DNA of 64,000 nucleotides from NCBI GenBank assembly GCA_947465645.1, contig CANIBQ010000006.1, positions 1 to 64,000 on the forward strand. Reading direction: 5' to 3'. This DNA comes from Acidobacteriota bacterium. Lineage in GTDB: Bacteria; Acidobacteriota; Vicinamibacteria; Vicinamibacterales; UBA2999. The notes beneath the pieces were generated by a model, which made no database searches, was not told the origin of the DNA, and saw nothing but the letters and a program-made list of their open reading frames with translations. This document shows positions 32,491 to 41,466 of this stretch, piece after piece (the first letter of the stretch is position 1; every line of letters begins with the position of its first letter). Position numbers and translations under genes: made by a program.

Positions 32491-33531
32491 GTGCGCATCC
32501 TTCGCATTGCCGTCGTCGTGTCGCTGGCGGTCGCTGCTCTCGGGCAGCCGACGTCCGCGCAGAGCCTTTCCTTCTCGCTCTTCGAGCGATACGTGGAATC
32601 GCTGCGCGTGCAGACCGCCATTCCCGGCATGTCGGCCGCGGTGGTGCAGGACGGACGCATCGTGTGGGAGAAAGGCTTCGGCCTCGAGGACGTCGATCGC
32701 ACGGTCGCCGCCACCCCACGCACGCCGTACGCGGTGGCGGACCTGTCGCAGACACTCGCGTCTACCCTGCTCCTCGGGCAGTGCGTGGATCGCGGCACGC
32801 TGGAAATGTCGGACCGCGTGCGCCGCTGGGTGTCGCAGTATCCGGACGCCGACGCGACCGTCGGCCAGCTCCTCGCGCACACGACACCCGCCGGCTTCAA
32901 GTACGACGCGTCGCGCTTCGCTGATCTGACCGGCGTGCTCGACCAGTGCACCAGCGCCCGGTATCCGGTCCGGCTCGTCGCGACCATCTTCGACAGCCTC
33001 GGCATGACCGACACGGTGCCCGGCCAGGACCTCGACGATCCCTCGTCACCCAACCGGCGCTTCCACCCGGCCGATCGCCTGGCGCAATACTCGAGCGTCC
33101 TGAAACGGATCGCGGTGCCGTACCGCGTGGACAGGAAGGGCAAGCCGGTGCGCTCGGAGAATTCCGCGACGACGCTGACCGCGTCCACCGGTGTCGTCTC
33201 GACCGTCCGCGACCTCGCGCGCTTTGATGCCGCGCTCAGCGAAGGCGACCTGGTTGACTCCGGCACGCTGGCCGCGGCCTGGTCCCGTTCCGGCTCGCGG
33301 CCGACCGGCCTCGGCTGGTTCGTCCAGTCCTACGGCAGCGAAAAGGTCGTGTGGCACTTCGGGCTCGAGAAGGATTCGTATTCCTCGCTCATCCTCAAGG
33401 TCCCCGGCAAAGACCTGACGCTGATCCTGCTCGCCAACAGCGACGGCCTGAGCGCGCGATACAACCTCCACTCCGGTGACGTGAACGCGTCGCCCTTCGC
33501 GAGCACCTTCCTGCGCATATTCGTTCCCTGA
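32491..33531 (+). CDS. Beta-lactamase-fold serine hydrolase homologue with altered active site
   Basis: A signal peptide (MRILRIAVVVSLAVAALGQPTSAQ) starts the 346-residue protein. The fold of class C beta-lactamase and DD-peptidase relatives is recognisable (IPGMSAAVVQDGRIVWEKGFG, LEMSDRVRRWV, GWFVQSYGSEKVVWHFG). The usual catalytic Ser-x-x-Lys aligns with Asp84-Leu-Ser-Gln87 (YAVADLSQTLAS), and the Tyr-x-Asn motif reads YSS. The enzyme may be inactive or use another role, such as binding. The start is the GTG at 32491. A beta-barrel gene follows after three bases. Confidence 0.83.
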   Translation: MRILRIAVVVSLAVAALGQPTSAQSLSFSLFERYVESLRVQTAIPGMSAAVVQDGRIVWEKGFGLEDVDRTVAATPRTPYAVADLSQTLASTLLLGQCVDRGTLEMSDRVRRWVSQYPDADATVGQLLAHTTPAGFKYDASRFADLTGVLDQCTSARYPVRLVATIFDSLGMTDTVPGQDLDDPSSPNRRFHPADRLAQYSSVLKRIAVPYRVDRKGKPVRSENSATTLTASTGVVSTVRDLARFDAALSEGDLVDSGTLAAAWSRSGSRPTGLGWFVQSYGSEKVVWHFGLEKDSYSSLILKVPGKDLTLILLANSDGLSARYNLHSGDVNASPFASTFLRIFVP

Positions 33532-33534
33532 CCC

Positions 33535-34131
33535 TTGGCTCGGGTCATCCTCGCGGTTTTCCTTACCCTCATCGCTCCCGCCGCGGCCTCGGCCGACTGG
33601 CTGATCACCCCCTTTCTCGGCACCGCCTTTTCCGGTGAGACGACGTTCGTCGCCGACCCCGGCGCGGGACAGAAGAAGGCGATGTTCGGGGCGTCGGTGG
33701 CGTTGCTCGGCACCGGCATGTTCGGGCTCGAAGCGGACGTCGCGCACTCCCCCCGCTATTTCCAGGGGGACACGCCGGGCTGCGTCGGCTGCATCGTGCT
33801 CAAGAGCCGGATCACGACGCTCAGCGGCAACGTCATCGTCGCGGCGCCGATCGCGCTCACGCGCGAATCACTGCGGCCGTATCTGGTCGGGGGTCTGGGA
33901 CTGCTTCAGGCGAGGACGGACGATCTGATCGGCCTGCGGGCGATCCGCAAGGATCTGCTCGGCCTCACGGTCGGCGGCGGCGCGGTGGGGTTTCTCAGCG
34001 CAGACGCCGGCGTCCGGTTCGATCTGCGCCACGTCAAGGCGATATCGGGAGAAGCGGGCTCGCTCGCGCGCCCGGGCCTCTCCCGACTCAGTTTCTGGCG
34101 CTTCAGTGTTGGTGTAGCGATACGTTATTGA
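33535..34131 (+). CDS. Outer-membrane beta-barrel protein
   Basis: The protein has 198 residues with a signal peptide (VILAVFLTLIAPAAASA). Amphipathic strands follow and the end is FWRFSVGVAIRY, a typical barrel terminus with a final aromatic residue. The start is the TTG at 33535, three bases after the preceding stop, so it is coupled with the serine-hydrolase-like gene. Its last 29 bases overlap the convergent small gene. No specific channel function is evident. Confidence 0.78.
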   Translation: MARVILAVFLTLIAPAAASADWLITPFLGTAFSGETTFVADPGAGQKKAMFGASVALLGTGMFGLEADVAHSPRYFQGDTPGCVGCIVLKSRITTLSGNVIVAAPIALTRESLRPYLVGGLGLLQARTDDLIGLRAIRKDLLGLTVGGGAVGFLSADAGVRFDLRHVKAISGEAGSLARPGLSRLSFWRFSVGVAIRY

Positions 34132-34372
34132 CCCGCCCGATCTGCTCGAGCAGCGACTGCACCGCATCGTCCAGTTGAGCCGGCGGGCATCCCTGCATCC
34201 GGCGTCCCGCGTCGCGCACCAGCAGCGTCATCACGTCGAGTCCGCGCACCAGCGTCGACATCCGCTCTTCGTCAAAGCGGCGGTTCGGATCCATCTGTTC
34301 CGCGAGCTGTTCCTTGAGGGCGAGGATGACGGCTTCTGCCGTCGTGAGGTTATCCAGGAGACCACTGTTCAT
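34103..34372 (-). CDS. Small hypothetical protein
   Basis: The protein has 89 residues from the ATG at 34372 (a longer GTG start at 34417 lies beside a PR1 copy). It is acidic and helical: MNSGLLDNLTTAEAVILALKE, then DEERMSTLVRGLDVMTLL. No family recognised. The end overlaps the beta-barrel gene. It may be transcribed after the hybrid kinase on the same strand. Confidence 0.55.
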   Translation of the reverse strand: MNSGLLDNLTTAEAVILALKEQLAEQMDPNRRFDEERMSTLVRGLDVMTLLVRDAGRRMQGCPPAQLDDAVQSLLEQIGRVNNVSLHQH

Positions 34373-34419
34373 GAAGATCCAATCGTCCGCGGGACGAGGA
34401 TCTTGAGGAACTTCCACCT

Positions 34420-34472
34420 GTGGGGCAAGCCTTGTCAGGCTTGCCAGGCCGGCCTGACAAGGCCGGCCCCAC
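34420..34472. repeat. PR1 palindrome
   Basis: A 53-base copy with GGCAAGCC and GGCCGGCC modules; the spacer between them is AGG instead of CGG. It lies between the hybrid kinase and the small gene at 34103. Confidence 0.93.
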
Positions 34473-34480
34473 GTACTGTC

Positions 34481-35656
34481 CTACGCTAACAATTCCCTGA
34501 TTTTCTCGAGCAAAACGTCCCTGGTAAACGGCTTGGGAATGAACGGGACGCCGGGCTCCAGGACGCTGCCGGGGGCGGCCCCGTGTTCGGGGTAGCCGGA
34601 CATGTACAACACCCGCAATCCTGGCCGGACGGCCGTCAGTTGCCTGGCGAGATCCCGGCCGGTGCCGCCGGGCATTACGACGTCGGTCAGGAGCAGGTCG
34701 ATGGTGCCGTCGAACTCGGCGGCGCGGGTCAGCGCCTCCGCCCCGTTGGCCGCCGGCAGCACCTTGAACCCCTGCGACCCGAGCATGTCGCCCAGCAGCT
34801 CCCGCACGTCGTCTTCGTCCTCGGTCAGCAGGATGGTCGCGTATTTCTTGACCCCGCGCTTCTTCGCGGCGGGCTTCTTGACCTCCGCTTCCACCACCGG
34901 CCGGTCTGTCGGCGGCAGGTAGATGCTGATCGAGGTGCCATGCCCCAGCACGCTGTCGATCCAGACGAAGCCCTCGCTCTGCTTGACGATGCCGTAGACG
35001 GTGGAGAGGCCGAGGCCGCCGGCGCGCACGGGATCCTTGGTCGTGAAGAACGGCTCGAACGCGCGCCCCTTGGTGTTGGCGTCCATGCCGTGCCCGGTAT
35101 CGGACACCTCGAGCAGCACCCAGTCTCCCGGCTTCATCGGCGGGTGGGTCTCGCTGAACAACTGGTCGACCGTCACGTTCCAGGCGCGGAAGCGCAGCCA
35201 GCCCCCGTCCTTCATCGCGTCCCGGGAGTTGATCGCCAGGTTCATCAGCACCTGCTGGATCTGGACGGGATCGGCCTCCACGGGGCGCAGGTCCGGCGCG
35301 ATCTCGATCGACAGGTGGATGTCCTCGCCGATGAACTGTTCGAGCAGCTCGCTCGCCGAGTTGACCAGGCGGCCGAGATCCAGCGGCCTGGGCGCCAGCA
35401 CCTGCTGACGGCTGAACGCCTGCAGCCGCCGGGTCAGCGACGCCGCCCGCTCGGTGTTGCGCAGGATCATGTCGATCTCGGTGGTCGACGCGATCCCGGC
35501 CTCGATGCGATCCCGCAGCCGCTCGCACGCCTGGGTGATCACCGTCAGCACGTTGCTGAAGTCGTGGGCGATGCCGCCGGCCAGCCGGCCCACTGCCTCC
35601 ATCTTCTGTGACTGGACCAGCAGCTCGTCACCGCTACGGCGCCCTGGTGTCAGCAC
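34481..35656 (-). CDS. Hybrid sensor kinase with receiver domain, lacking a sensor domain
   Basis: A HisKA region (QSQKMEAVGRLAGGIAHDFSNVLTVI, phospho-His in AHDFS), an HATPase (NLAINSRDAM, DTGHGMD, GGLGLSTVYGIV) and a C-terminal receiver (ILLTEDEDDVRELL, phospho-Asp in LLLTDVVMPG, Lys in IPKPF). Relatives carry PAS domains before QSQKMEAVG, but here only 16 residues precede it. The annotated start overlaps the divergent M48 gene by 49 bases; a start at the ATG at 35602 would avoid this. The protein looks N-terminally truncated. Confidence 0.85.
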   Translation of the reverse strand: MLTPGRRSGDELLVQSQKMEAVGRLAGGIAHDFSNVLTVITQACERLRDRIEAGIASTTEIDMILRNTERAASLTRRLQAFSRQQVLAPRPLDLGRLVNSASELLEQFIGEDIHLSIEIAPDLRPVEADPVQIQQVLMNLAINSRDAMKDGGWLRFRAWNVTVDQLFSETHPPMKPGDWVLLEVSDTGHGMDANTKGRAFEPFFTTKDPVRAGGLGLSTVYGIVKQSEGFVWIDSVLGHGTSISIYLPPTDRPVVEAEVKKPAAKKRGVKKYATILLTEDEDDVRELLGDMLGSQGFKVLPAANGAEALTRAAEFDGTIDLLLTDVVMPGGTGRDLARQLTAVRPGLRVLYMSGYPEHGAAPGSVLEPGVPFIPKPFTRDVLLEKIRELLA

Positions 35657-36624
35657 TTGTGCTCACGATGGCGCTTTCGTCCGCTTCTGCGCAGACGAAA
35701 ATCATCCCGGACAACAACAAATATTCGCCTGCGGAGGACGTGAAACTCGGTCAGGAAGCGGCGGCCGAAGCCCGCCAGCAGCTTCCGATGCTGAACGACG
35801 ACGGCGTGGACAGCTACGTCGAGGACGTTGGACGACGACTGGTGAACGCCATCCCGCCTGAATTCCAGCACCGCGAGTTCCGCCACACGTTCGACGTCAT
35901 CAACCAGAAGGAAATCAACGCGTTCGCGCTTCCAGGCGGACCGATGTTTCTCAACCGCGGCATGATCGAGGCCTCGAAGAGTGAAGCCGAGATGGCCGGC
36001 GTGATGGCGCACGAGATCGCACACGTGGCGCTGCGCCACGGCACCGCGCAAGCGACCAAGGGACAGAAATTCCAGATCGGCGCCATGGCCGGGCAGATCC
36101 TCGGAGCGATCGTCGGCGGCACCGCCGGTAGCGTCATCTCGCAAGGCTCGCAGCTCGGACTGGGCACCTACTTCATGAAGTACGGTCGCGAATACGAGCG
36201 TCAGGCCGACCTGCTGGGCGCCCAGATGATGGCGCGCGCGGGGTACGATCCGCGCCAGATGGCGAACATGTTCAAGACGATCGAGGCGCAGGGCGGGGGC
36301 CGCGGCGGGCCTGAATGGATGAGCAGCCACCCGAACCCGGGCAACCGCTTCGACGCGATCAACCGCGAGGCGGCAATGCTGCGCGTCACAAACCCCATTC
36401 GGGACTCAGGCCAGTTCCAGTCGGTGCGGAACCGGCTCGGCAACATGTCTCCGGCGTACACCGCAGAGCAGATCGCCAAGGGCCAGGGGCAAGGCCAGGG
36501 TGGGCAGACGCGCCCTGTCGGGACCAACAGCGGGCGTAGCGTGCAGGTGCAGGCGCCCTCCGGCCAGTACCGGACGCATAACGCCGGCAACTTCCTGCAG
36601 ATCGCCGTACCGTCCAATTGGTAA
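35608..36624 (+). CDS. M48 family metalloprotease (BepA/LoiP-like), N-terminal part ended by an in-frame stop
   Basis: A signal peptide (ALVSALVLTMALSSASAQ) is followed by a zinc protease domain with HEIAH (MAHEIAHVALRHG), the third ligand in EYERQADLLGAQ, and SSHPNPGNR. Such proteases control outer-membrane protein quality. The coding frame reaches VPSNW and then TAA (36622-36624). The same frame continues after the stop with the rest of the family's C-terminal domain. The GTG start overlaps the divergent kinase gene's annotated start; a GTG at 35647 is an alternative. Confidence 0.87.
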   Translation: MTGPAARHRYGALVSALVLTMALSSASAQTKIIPDNNKYSPAEDVKLGQEAAAEARQQLPMLNDDGVDSYVEDVGRRLVNAIPPEFQHREFRHTFDVINQKEINAFALPGGPMFLNRGMIEASKSEAEMAGVMAHEIAHVALRHGTAQATKGQKFQIGAMAGQILGAIVGGTAGSVISQGSQLGLGTYFMKYGREYERQADLLGAQMMARAGYDPRQMANMFKTIEAQGGGRGGPEWMSSHPNPGNRFDAINREAAMLRVTNPIRDSGQFQSVRNRLGNMSPAYTAEQIAKGQGQGQGGQTRPVGTNSGRSVQVQAPSGQYRTHNAGNFLQIAVPSNW

Positions 36625-36627
36625 CCG

Positions 36628-37032
36628 ATGAGCGGCCAGGAAACTGTGACGTATGTGCCAGAGGGTGCGTATTTCCAGGGCCAGAACGGCGGGAGCGCCT
36701 TCACTCACGGCATCGAGGTCGGCGTCGCGCCGGGCTCCGGTAACCTCGCACGCGATACGCAGCAGTTCGTCCAGTCGCTCTCGCGGTCGAATCCCGAGCT
36801 GCGTGCCGCCGGTAACGCGCGCCGCGACAACCTGGGTGGGCGCGCAGGCCTGACGACCCAGCTGTCGAACACGTCCGAGGTCACCGGCCAGCGCGAGTAC
36901 ATCGCGCTGTCAACGGCGCAGCTGAGGGACGGCAGCATCCTGTATGTGATCGGCGTCGCCCCGCAGCCCGAGGCGAACACCTACGAGACCACGTTCCGGC
37001 GTGTGAGACAGGGGCTGCGGATTACCGATTAA
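36628..37032 (+). CDS. C-terminal domain of the M48 protease, separated by one in-frame stop
   Basis: The 134 residues begin at the ATG at 36628, in the same frame as the M48 gene and three bases after its TAA. TVTYVPEGAYFQGQNGGSAFTHGIEVGVA and LRQGLRITD-like ends are, as I remember the family, the usual continuation after IAVPSNW in full-length relatives. It lacks its own signal peptide, so as a separate protein it would stay in the cytoplasm. The pair is best read as one gene broken by a nonsense change, or as a readthrough or sequencing case. Confidence 0.75.
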   Translation: MSGQETVTYVPEGAYFQGQNGGSAFTHGIEVGVAPGSGNLARDTQQFVQSLSRSNPELRAAGNARRDNLGGRAGLTTQLSNTSEVTGQREYIALSTAQLRDGSILYVIGVAPQPEANTYETTFRRVRQGLRITD

Positions 37033-37036
37033 CGGC

Positions 37037-37090
37037 GTGGGGCGGGCCTTGTCAGGCCCGCCGGGGCAAGCCTGACAAGGCTTGCCCCAC
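37037..37090. repeat. PR1 palindrome
   Basis: A 54-base copy: left module GGCGGGCC/GGCCCGCC, right module GGCAAGCC/GGCTTGCC. It sits between the convergent M48 and RND-TolC genes. Confidence 0.93.
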
Positions 37091-37122
37091 AACGTGCCAG
37101 GGGCGTCGTATCTGGACTGCAG

Positions 37123-40100
37123 CTACTGCGGGAACCGTCCCGACGCGACCAGCAACTCCAACCGAGCCCGCCTGACCGCATCCTCCGCAATCACCGCCGC
37201 TGTTTCCGCGTCGCGCGCGCGGCGCTGGGCGTCGATCACCTCGATGTTGGTGGTCGCTCCCTCCCGGAACGCGACGTCGGTGATCTGGACCACTTCGTTC
37301 GCCTGCTGCGCGGCTTCGCGCGCGCGGGCGAGGGCGCGCTCGGTGGAGAGAATCGCCTCACGCGCGGTTCGGATCTCGGACGTCGCCTGGCGTTCGACGT
37401 TGGCGCGCTCGGCTCGCACGACGTCCACCAGCGCGAGGCGCTCGCGCTTCAGGCCCTGGCGCTGGCCTGAATCAAAGAGCGGTACCGACAGAGCGAACGT
37501 GAGGCGCCACGAGCGGGCCTCGCTGAAGAGCCCCGACGGCGCGAGTATCTGCGGATTGAACATCGCCTGTGCAGACGGCAGACGGTCCCGCCACGAGTCG
37601 TCCAGCACCCGCTGGGCGGCCGCCTGCCGCGCGATCAAGGTCTGAAGATCGGTCCGCAGTGACAGGTCGAGCGCGAGTGGGTCGGCCGGCGTGGCCAGGT
37701 CGGGCTCATTCGCGGCGTCGACCGGGCCGTCGGCGGCAATCAGCACACCCAGCGCTTCCTGCGCCCGCCGCACGGCCAGGCGCGCCTCCTCGACGCGGGC
37801 CTGGATGCTCGAGAGGTCCTGCTGCGCGCGGAGCGCGTTCAGGCGGCTGCCGATCCCGCCTTCGAACCGCTGCTGCGCGAAGTCGTAGTGCGCCCTGGCA
37901 TTCTCGGTCGCGCGCTCGTTCAGCTCGACGACCCGGCGCTGCGCGATGATCGCCAGATACGCCTCTGCCGCCGCCACGCCAACCTGCCGCCGGACGTCGT
38001 CCGCGGTGCGCTGCGAGACGAAGACCTGGTCGGCCGCCTGTGCCCTGCGCGCCCAGTTGACCGGGGTCAGCAGCGGTACCGTCAGGCCGGCCGAGGTGAC
38101 CGTCTGGGTTCTCGGCGTGATGCTGGTGCCGGAGAACTCCGTAATCGGATCGATCACGTTGGCGCTGAACCCGGCATCCACGGTCGGCCTGGACAGCGAC
38201 CGCACCTGGTCCATCAGCGCTTCTGCCCGCACGATGCCGGCCGCCGCCTGCTGGACAGTCGGATTGTTGGTGACCGCGCGCCGCACCGCTTCCTCGAACG
38301 TCACGCGCTCGACCACCTGGGCGCCGGCGACGCCGGGCACCAGCAGCAGGGCCAGGAGGGCCGCCGTGGCGCGTGCCGCGCCGCCGCCTCGCATGCTCTG
38401 GACGATGACGTAGAGGATCGGGATGAAGAGGATGTTCAGGAACGTCGCAAAGAGCATCCCGCCGACAACCGTCGTGCCGACGGAGTGGCGTCCCTCCTGC
38501 CCCGCTCCCGATGCCAGGACGAGCGGCATGACGCCGAGGATGAAGGCCAGCGATGTCATGAGAATGGGGCGCAGCCGGATGCGGGAGGATTCTATCGCCG
38601 CGTCGACGACCGACATGCCCTTCGCCCGCAGCTGCTCCGCGAACTCGACGATCAGGATCGAGTTCTTGGCGGCCAGCCCGATCAGCATGACGAGCCCGAT
38701 CTGGCAGTAGAGATCGTTCTGCAGTCCCCGGGCCCACTGGGCCGACAGCGCACCGAGCACCGCCAGCGGTACGCCCAGCAGGACGATGAACGGCAGCACC
38801 AGCGACTCGTACTGCGCGGCGAGCGCGAGGTAGACCAGCAACAGCGCGATCCCGAAGATCGCCGCCGACTGCCCTCCCGCCCTCACTTCCTCCAGCGAGA
38901 TCCCGGACCACGCGTACCCGAACCCGGCCGGCAGCGACGTTTCCGCCAGCCGCTCCATCTCGGCGAGCGCCTGCCCCGAGCTGACCCCGGGCGCGGCGGA
39001 TCCACTGACCTGGGCCGACCGGAACAGGTTGAAGTGGCTGATCACCTGCGGCGCCGTCGTTTCGCGGACCTTCACGACGTTGGCGAGCGGCACCATCGCC
39101 CCTCCATTGGATCGCACGTAGTACTGGCCGAGGCTCTGCGGGTCGGAGCGAAACGCCTTGTCCGCCTGGACGTAGACGCGGTACGCGCGGTTGTTGAAAT
39201 CGAAGTCGTTCACGTTAGCGGATCCCAGGTATATCTGCATCGCGTTGGTGATCTCGCTGATCGGCAGGCCGAGACTCTGCGCCTTCTCCCGGTCGATGTC
39301 GACCGCCAGCTGCGGGTCGTTCGCCGTAAACGAGCTGAACAGTCCCGCCACCTGCGTGGATTGCTGCGACGCGCCGATCAGCGCCGCGGTCGCGCCGCCA
39401 AGATTCTGCACGTTGGGACTGCCGCTCTGGTCGAGGACCTCGAAGGTAAACCCGCCGACATTGCCGATGTTGATCCCGGGCGGCGCGAACGGGATCACGA
39501 TTCCGCCCTGGATCCCGAAGAGCGCTCCCCGGATTCGCGGCAGCAGGCCGGCGACCCGTTCCTCCGGCGTGTCCCGCACGTCGAACCCCTTGAGCAGGGT
39601 GAAAATCAGCCCCTGGTTTGGCGCGCTTCCCGCAAAGCTGAAGCCGACCACGGTAAATACCGACTGGACCTCCGGGACCTTCATCAGGATCTGCTCGGCC
39701 TCGCGCGCCACGTTGCTCGTGTACTCGAGCGACGCCCCCGGGGGCGCCTGCACGATGGTGATGAAATAGCCGGCGTCTTCCTCGGGGACGAACGCCCGCG
39801 GCACCAGCTGGTAGACGTAGTAGGTCGCGCCGAGCAGCCCGATGAACACCAGGACGACCAGCCAGCGGACCCGCATCAGTCCCCGCACCGCCATCACGTA
39901 CAGGTCGGTGCTCCTGTGCAGCACGCGCTCGATCGGACCGAAGAACCCTGACTCGGCGCTGCGCGGACGAAGCAGCAGCGCCGACAACGCGGGGGTCAGC
40001 GTCAACGCGTTGAACGCGGAAATGGCCACGGCGAAGGCGATGGTCAGCGCGAACTGCTGATACAGGCGCCCGGTCGTTCCCGGGAAGAACGCGACCGGCA

Positions 40101-41466
40101 CGAACACCGCGATCAGCACCAGCGCGGTCGCGATCACCGCGCCGAACACCTCGCGCATGGCGTCCGACGCCGCCTGCAGCGGTGATTTCTTGTGTTCCTG
40201 GATGTGGCGCTCGATGTTCTCAATCACCACGATCGCATCGTCCACCACGATGCCCGTGGCGAGCACGATCGCGAACAGCGTCAGCGTGTTGATCGAGAAA
40301 TCGAGCAGGTTGACGAACGCGAAGGTGCCGATCAGCGACACCGGCATGGTGAGCGCCGGGATGATCGTCGCGCGCCAGCTCTGGAGGAACACGAACATCA
40401 CCAGGACGACGAGCCCCACGGCCTCGGCCAGGGTGATGATCACCTCGGTGATCGACTCCTGGACCACCGTGGTCGTGTCAAACGCAGTGTCGAAGACGAG
40501 CCCGGGCGGGAATTCCGCCTCCAGCCGCGCCATTTCCGAGGTCACGGCGCGCTGGATGTCGAGGGCGTTGGAAGTCGGCAGCCCCATCACCGCGAACCCG
40601 ACCGATTCAAGCCCCTGGAAGCGCAGCTGCGAGGCATACGTCTCCGCCCCGAGCTCGACCGTGCCGATGTCACGTAGCCGCACGAGGTTGCCATTGCTGC
40701 CGGCTTTGATGATGACGTTCTCGAATTCCGACGCTTCGCGAAGGCGTCCGGCGGCCCGCACGCTGATCTGGTAGGTCTGCCCCTCGCGCGCCGGCGAATC
40801 GCCGACGCTCCCGGCCGCGACGTTGACGTTCTGCTCCCGCAAGGCGTTGACCACGTCGCCCGCCGTGAGCCGGCGCGCGGCCAGGCGGTTCGGGTCCAGC
40901 CAGACGCGCATCGAGTACTTGCGCTCGCCGAAGATGACGATGTCGGCAACGCCGGGGATCCGCTTCAGGGCGTCCTTGATGTAGACGTCGACGTAGTTCG
41001 ACGTGAACAGCGAGTCGTATTCCCCGTTTTTGGCGTACACCGCCCCGACCGAGATGAAGTTGCCGCCGCCTTTGGTGACGGTGATCCCGATCTGGCGCAC
41101 CTCGCCGGGGAGGCGGCCGAGCGCCTGGTTCACGCGGTTCTGCACATCGACGGCGGCGATGTCCGGATCGCGCGTGATGTCGAACGTGACGTTGATCTGG
41201 CTGAACCCGCTGTTGGTGCTCGACGAGGTCATGTACTGCATGCCCTCGACGCCGTTGATCGCCTGTTCGAGCGGCGTGGTCACCGCCGTCTCGACGGTCT
41301 CGGCGTTGGCGCCGGTGTAGACGGCGACCACGGAGACGGTCGGCGGGGTGACCGTCGGGTACCACGCGATCGGCATCGTCGGGATCGCCAGCGCGCCCGC
41401 GAGGACGATCACCAGCGAGCAGACGGTCGCGAGGATCGGGCGTGTGATGAAGGTGTCGACGAACAT
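37123..41466 (-). CDS. RND multidrug efflux permease (HAE1) fused to a TolC-like outer-membrane factor
   Basis: The single frame of 1447 residues joins two pump parts. Residues 1-1024 are an AcrB-type permease: MFVDTFITRPILATV start, proton-relay Asp pair in GIVVDDAIVVIENIERH, and the relay Lys in GLAAKNSILIVEFAEQLR. From Met1025 the sequence MRGGGAARATAALLALLLVP followed by GVAGAQ looks like a signal peptide, then a TolC/OprM-type factor with two repeat halves (VTFEEAVRRAVTNNPTVQQA; ATNIEVIDAQRRARDAE-like ends). There is no stop at the junction. The second part may be cleaved by signal peptidase or started internally at 38394. The adaptor gene lies immediately upstream. Confidence 0.92.
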   Translation of the reverse strand: MFVDTFITRPILATVCSLVIVLAGALAIPTMPIAWYPTVTPPTVSVVAVYTGANAETVETAVTTPLEQAINGVEGMQYMTSSSTNSGFSQINVTFDITRDPDIAAVDVQNRVNQALGRLPGEVRQIGITVTKGGGNFISVGAVYAKNGEYDSLFTSNYVDVYIKDALKRIPGVADIVIFGERKYSMRVWLDPNRLAARRLTAGDVVNALREQNVNVAAGSVGDSPAREGQTYQISVRAAGRLREASEFENVIIKAGSNGNLVRLRDIGTVELGAETYASQLRFQGLESVGFAVMGLPTSNALDIQRAVTSEMARLEAEFPPGLVFDTAFDTTTVVQESITEVIITLAEAVGLVVLVMFVFLQSWRATIIPALTMPVSLIGTFAFVNLLDFSINTLTLFAIVLATGIVVDDAIVVIENIERHIQEHKKSPLQAASDAMREVFGAVIATALVLIAVFVPVAFFPGTTGRLYQQFALTIAFAVAISAFNALTLTPALSALLLRPRSAESGFFGPIERVLHRSTDLYVMAVRGLMRVRWLVVLVFIGLLGATYYVYQLVPRAFVPEEDAGYFITIVQAPPGASLEYTSNVAREAEQILMKVPEVQSVFTVVGFSFAGSAPNQGLIFTLLKGFDVRDTPEERVAGLLPRIRGALFGIQGGIVIPFAPPGINIGNVGGFTFEVLDQSGSPNVQNLGGATAALIGASQQSTQVAGLFSSFTANDPQLAVDIDREKAQSLGLPISEITNAMQIYLGSANVNDFDFNNRAYRVYVQADKAFRSDPQSLGQYYVRSNGGAMVPLANVVKVRETTAPQVISHFNLFRSAQVSGSAAPGVSSGQALAEMERLAETSLPAGFGYAWSGISLEEVRAGGQSAAIFGIALLLVYLALAAQYESLVLPFIVLLGVPLAVLGALSAQWARGLQNDLYCQIGLVMLIGLAAKNSILIVEFAEQLRAKGMSVVDAAIESSRIRLRPILMTSLAFILGVMPLVLASGAGQEGRHSVGTTVVGGMLFATFLNILFIPILYVIVQSMRGGGAARATAALLALLLVPGVAGAQVVERVTFEEAVRRAVTNNPTVQQAAAGIVRAEALMDQVRSLSRPTVDAGFSANVIDPITEFSGTSITPRTQTVTSAGLTVPLLTPVNWARRAQAADQVFVSQRTADDVRRQVGVAAAEAYLAIIAQRRVVELNERATENARAHYDFAQQRFEGGIGSRLNALRAQQDLSSIQARVEEARLAVRRAQEALGVLIAADGPVDAANEPDLATPADPLALDLSLRTDLQTLIARQAAAQRVLDDSWRDRLPSAQAMFNPQILAPSGLFSEARSWRLTFALSVPLFDSGQRQGLKRERLALVDVVRAERANVERQATSEIRTAREAILSTERALARAREAAQQANEVVQITDVAFREGATTNIEVIDAQRRARDAETAAVIAEDAVRRARLELLVASGRFPQ

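Noticed and set aside
37888..39951. Plus-strand ORF of 687 codons opposite the RND-TolC gene
   Set aside because: Arg/Asp/His-rich shadow frame without domains.
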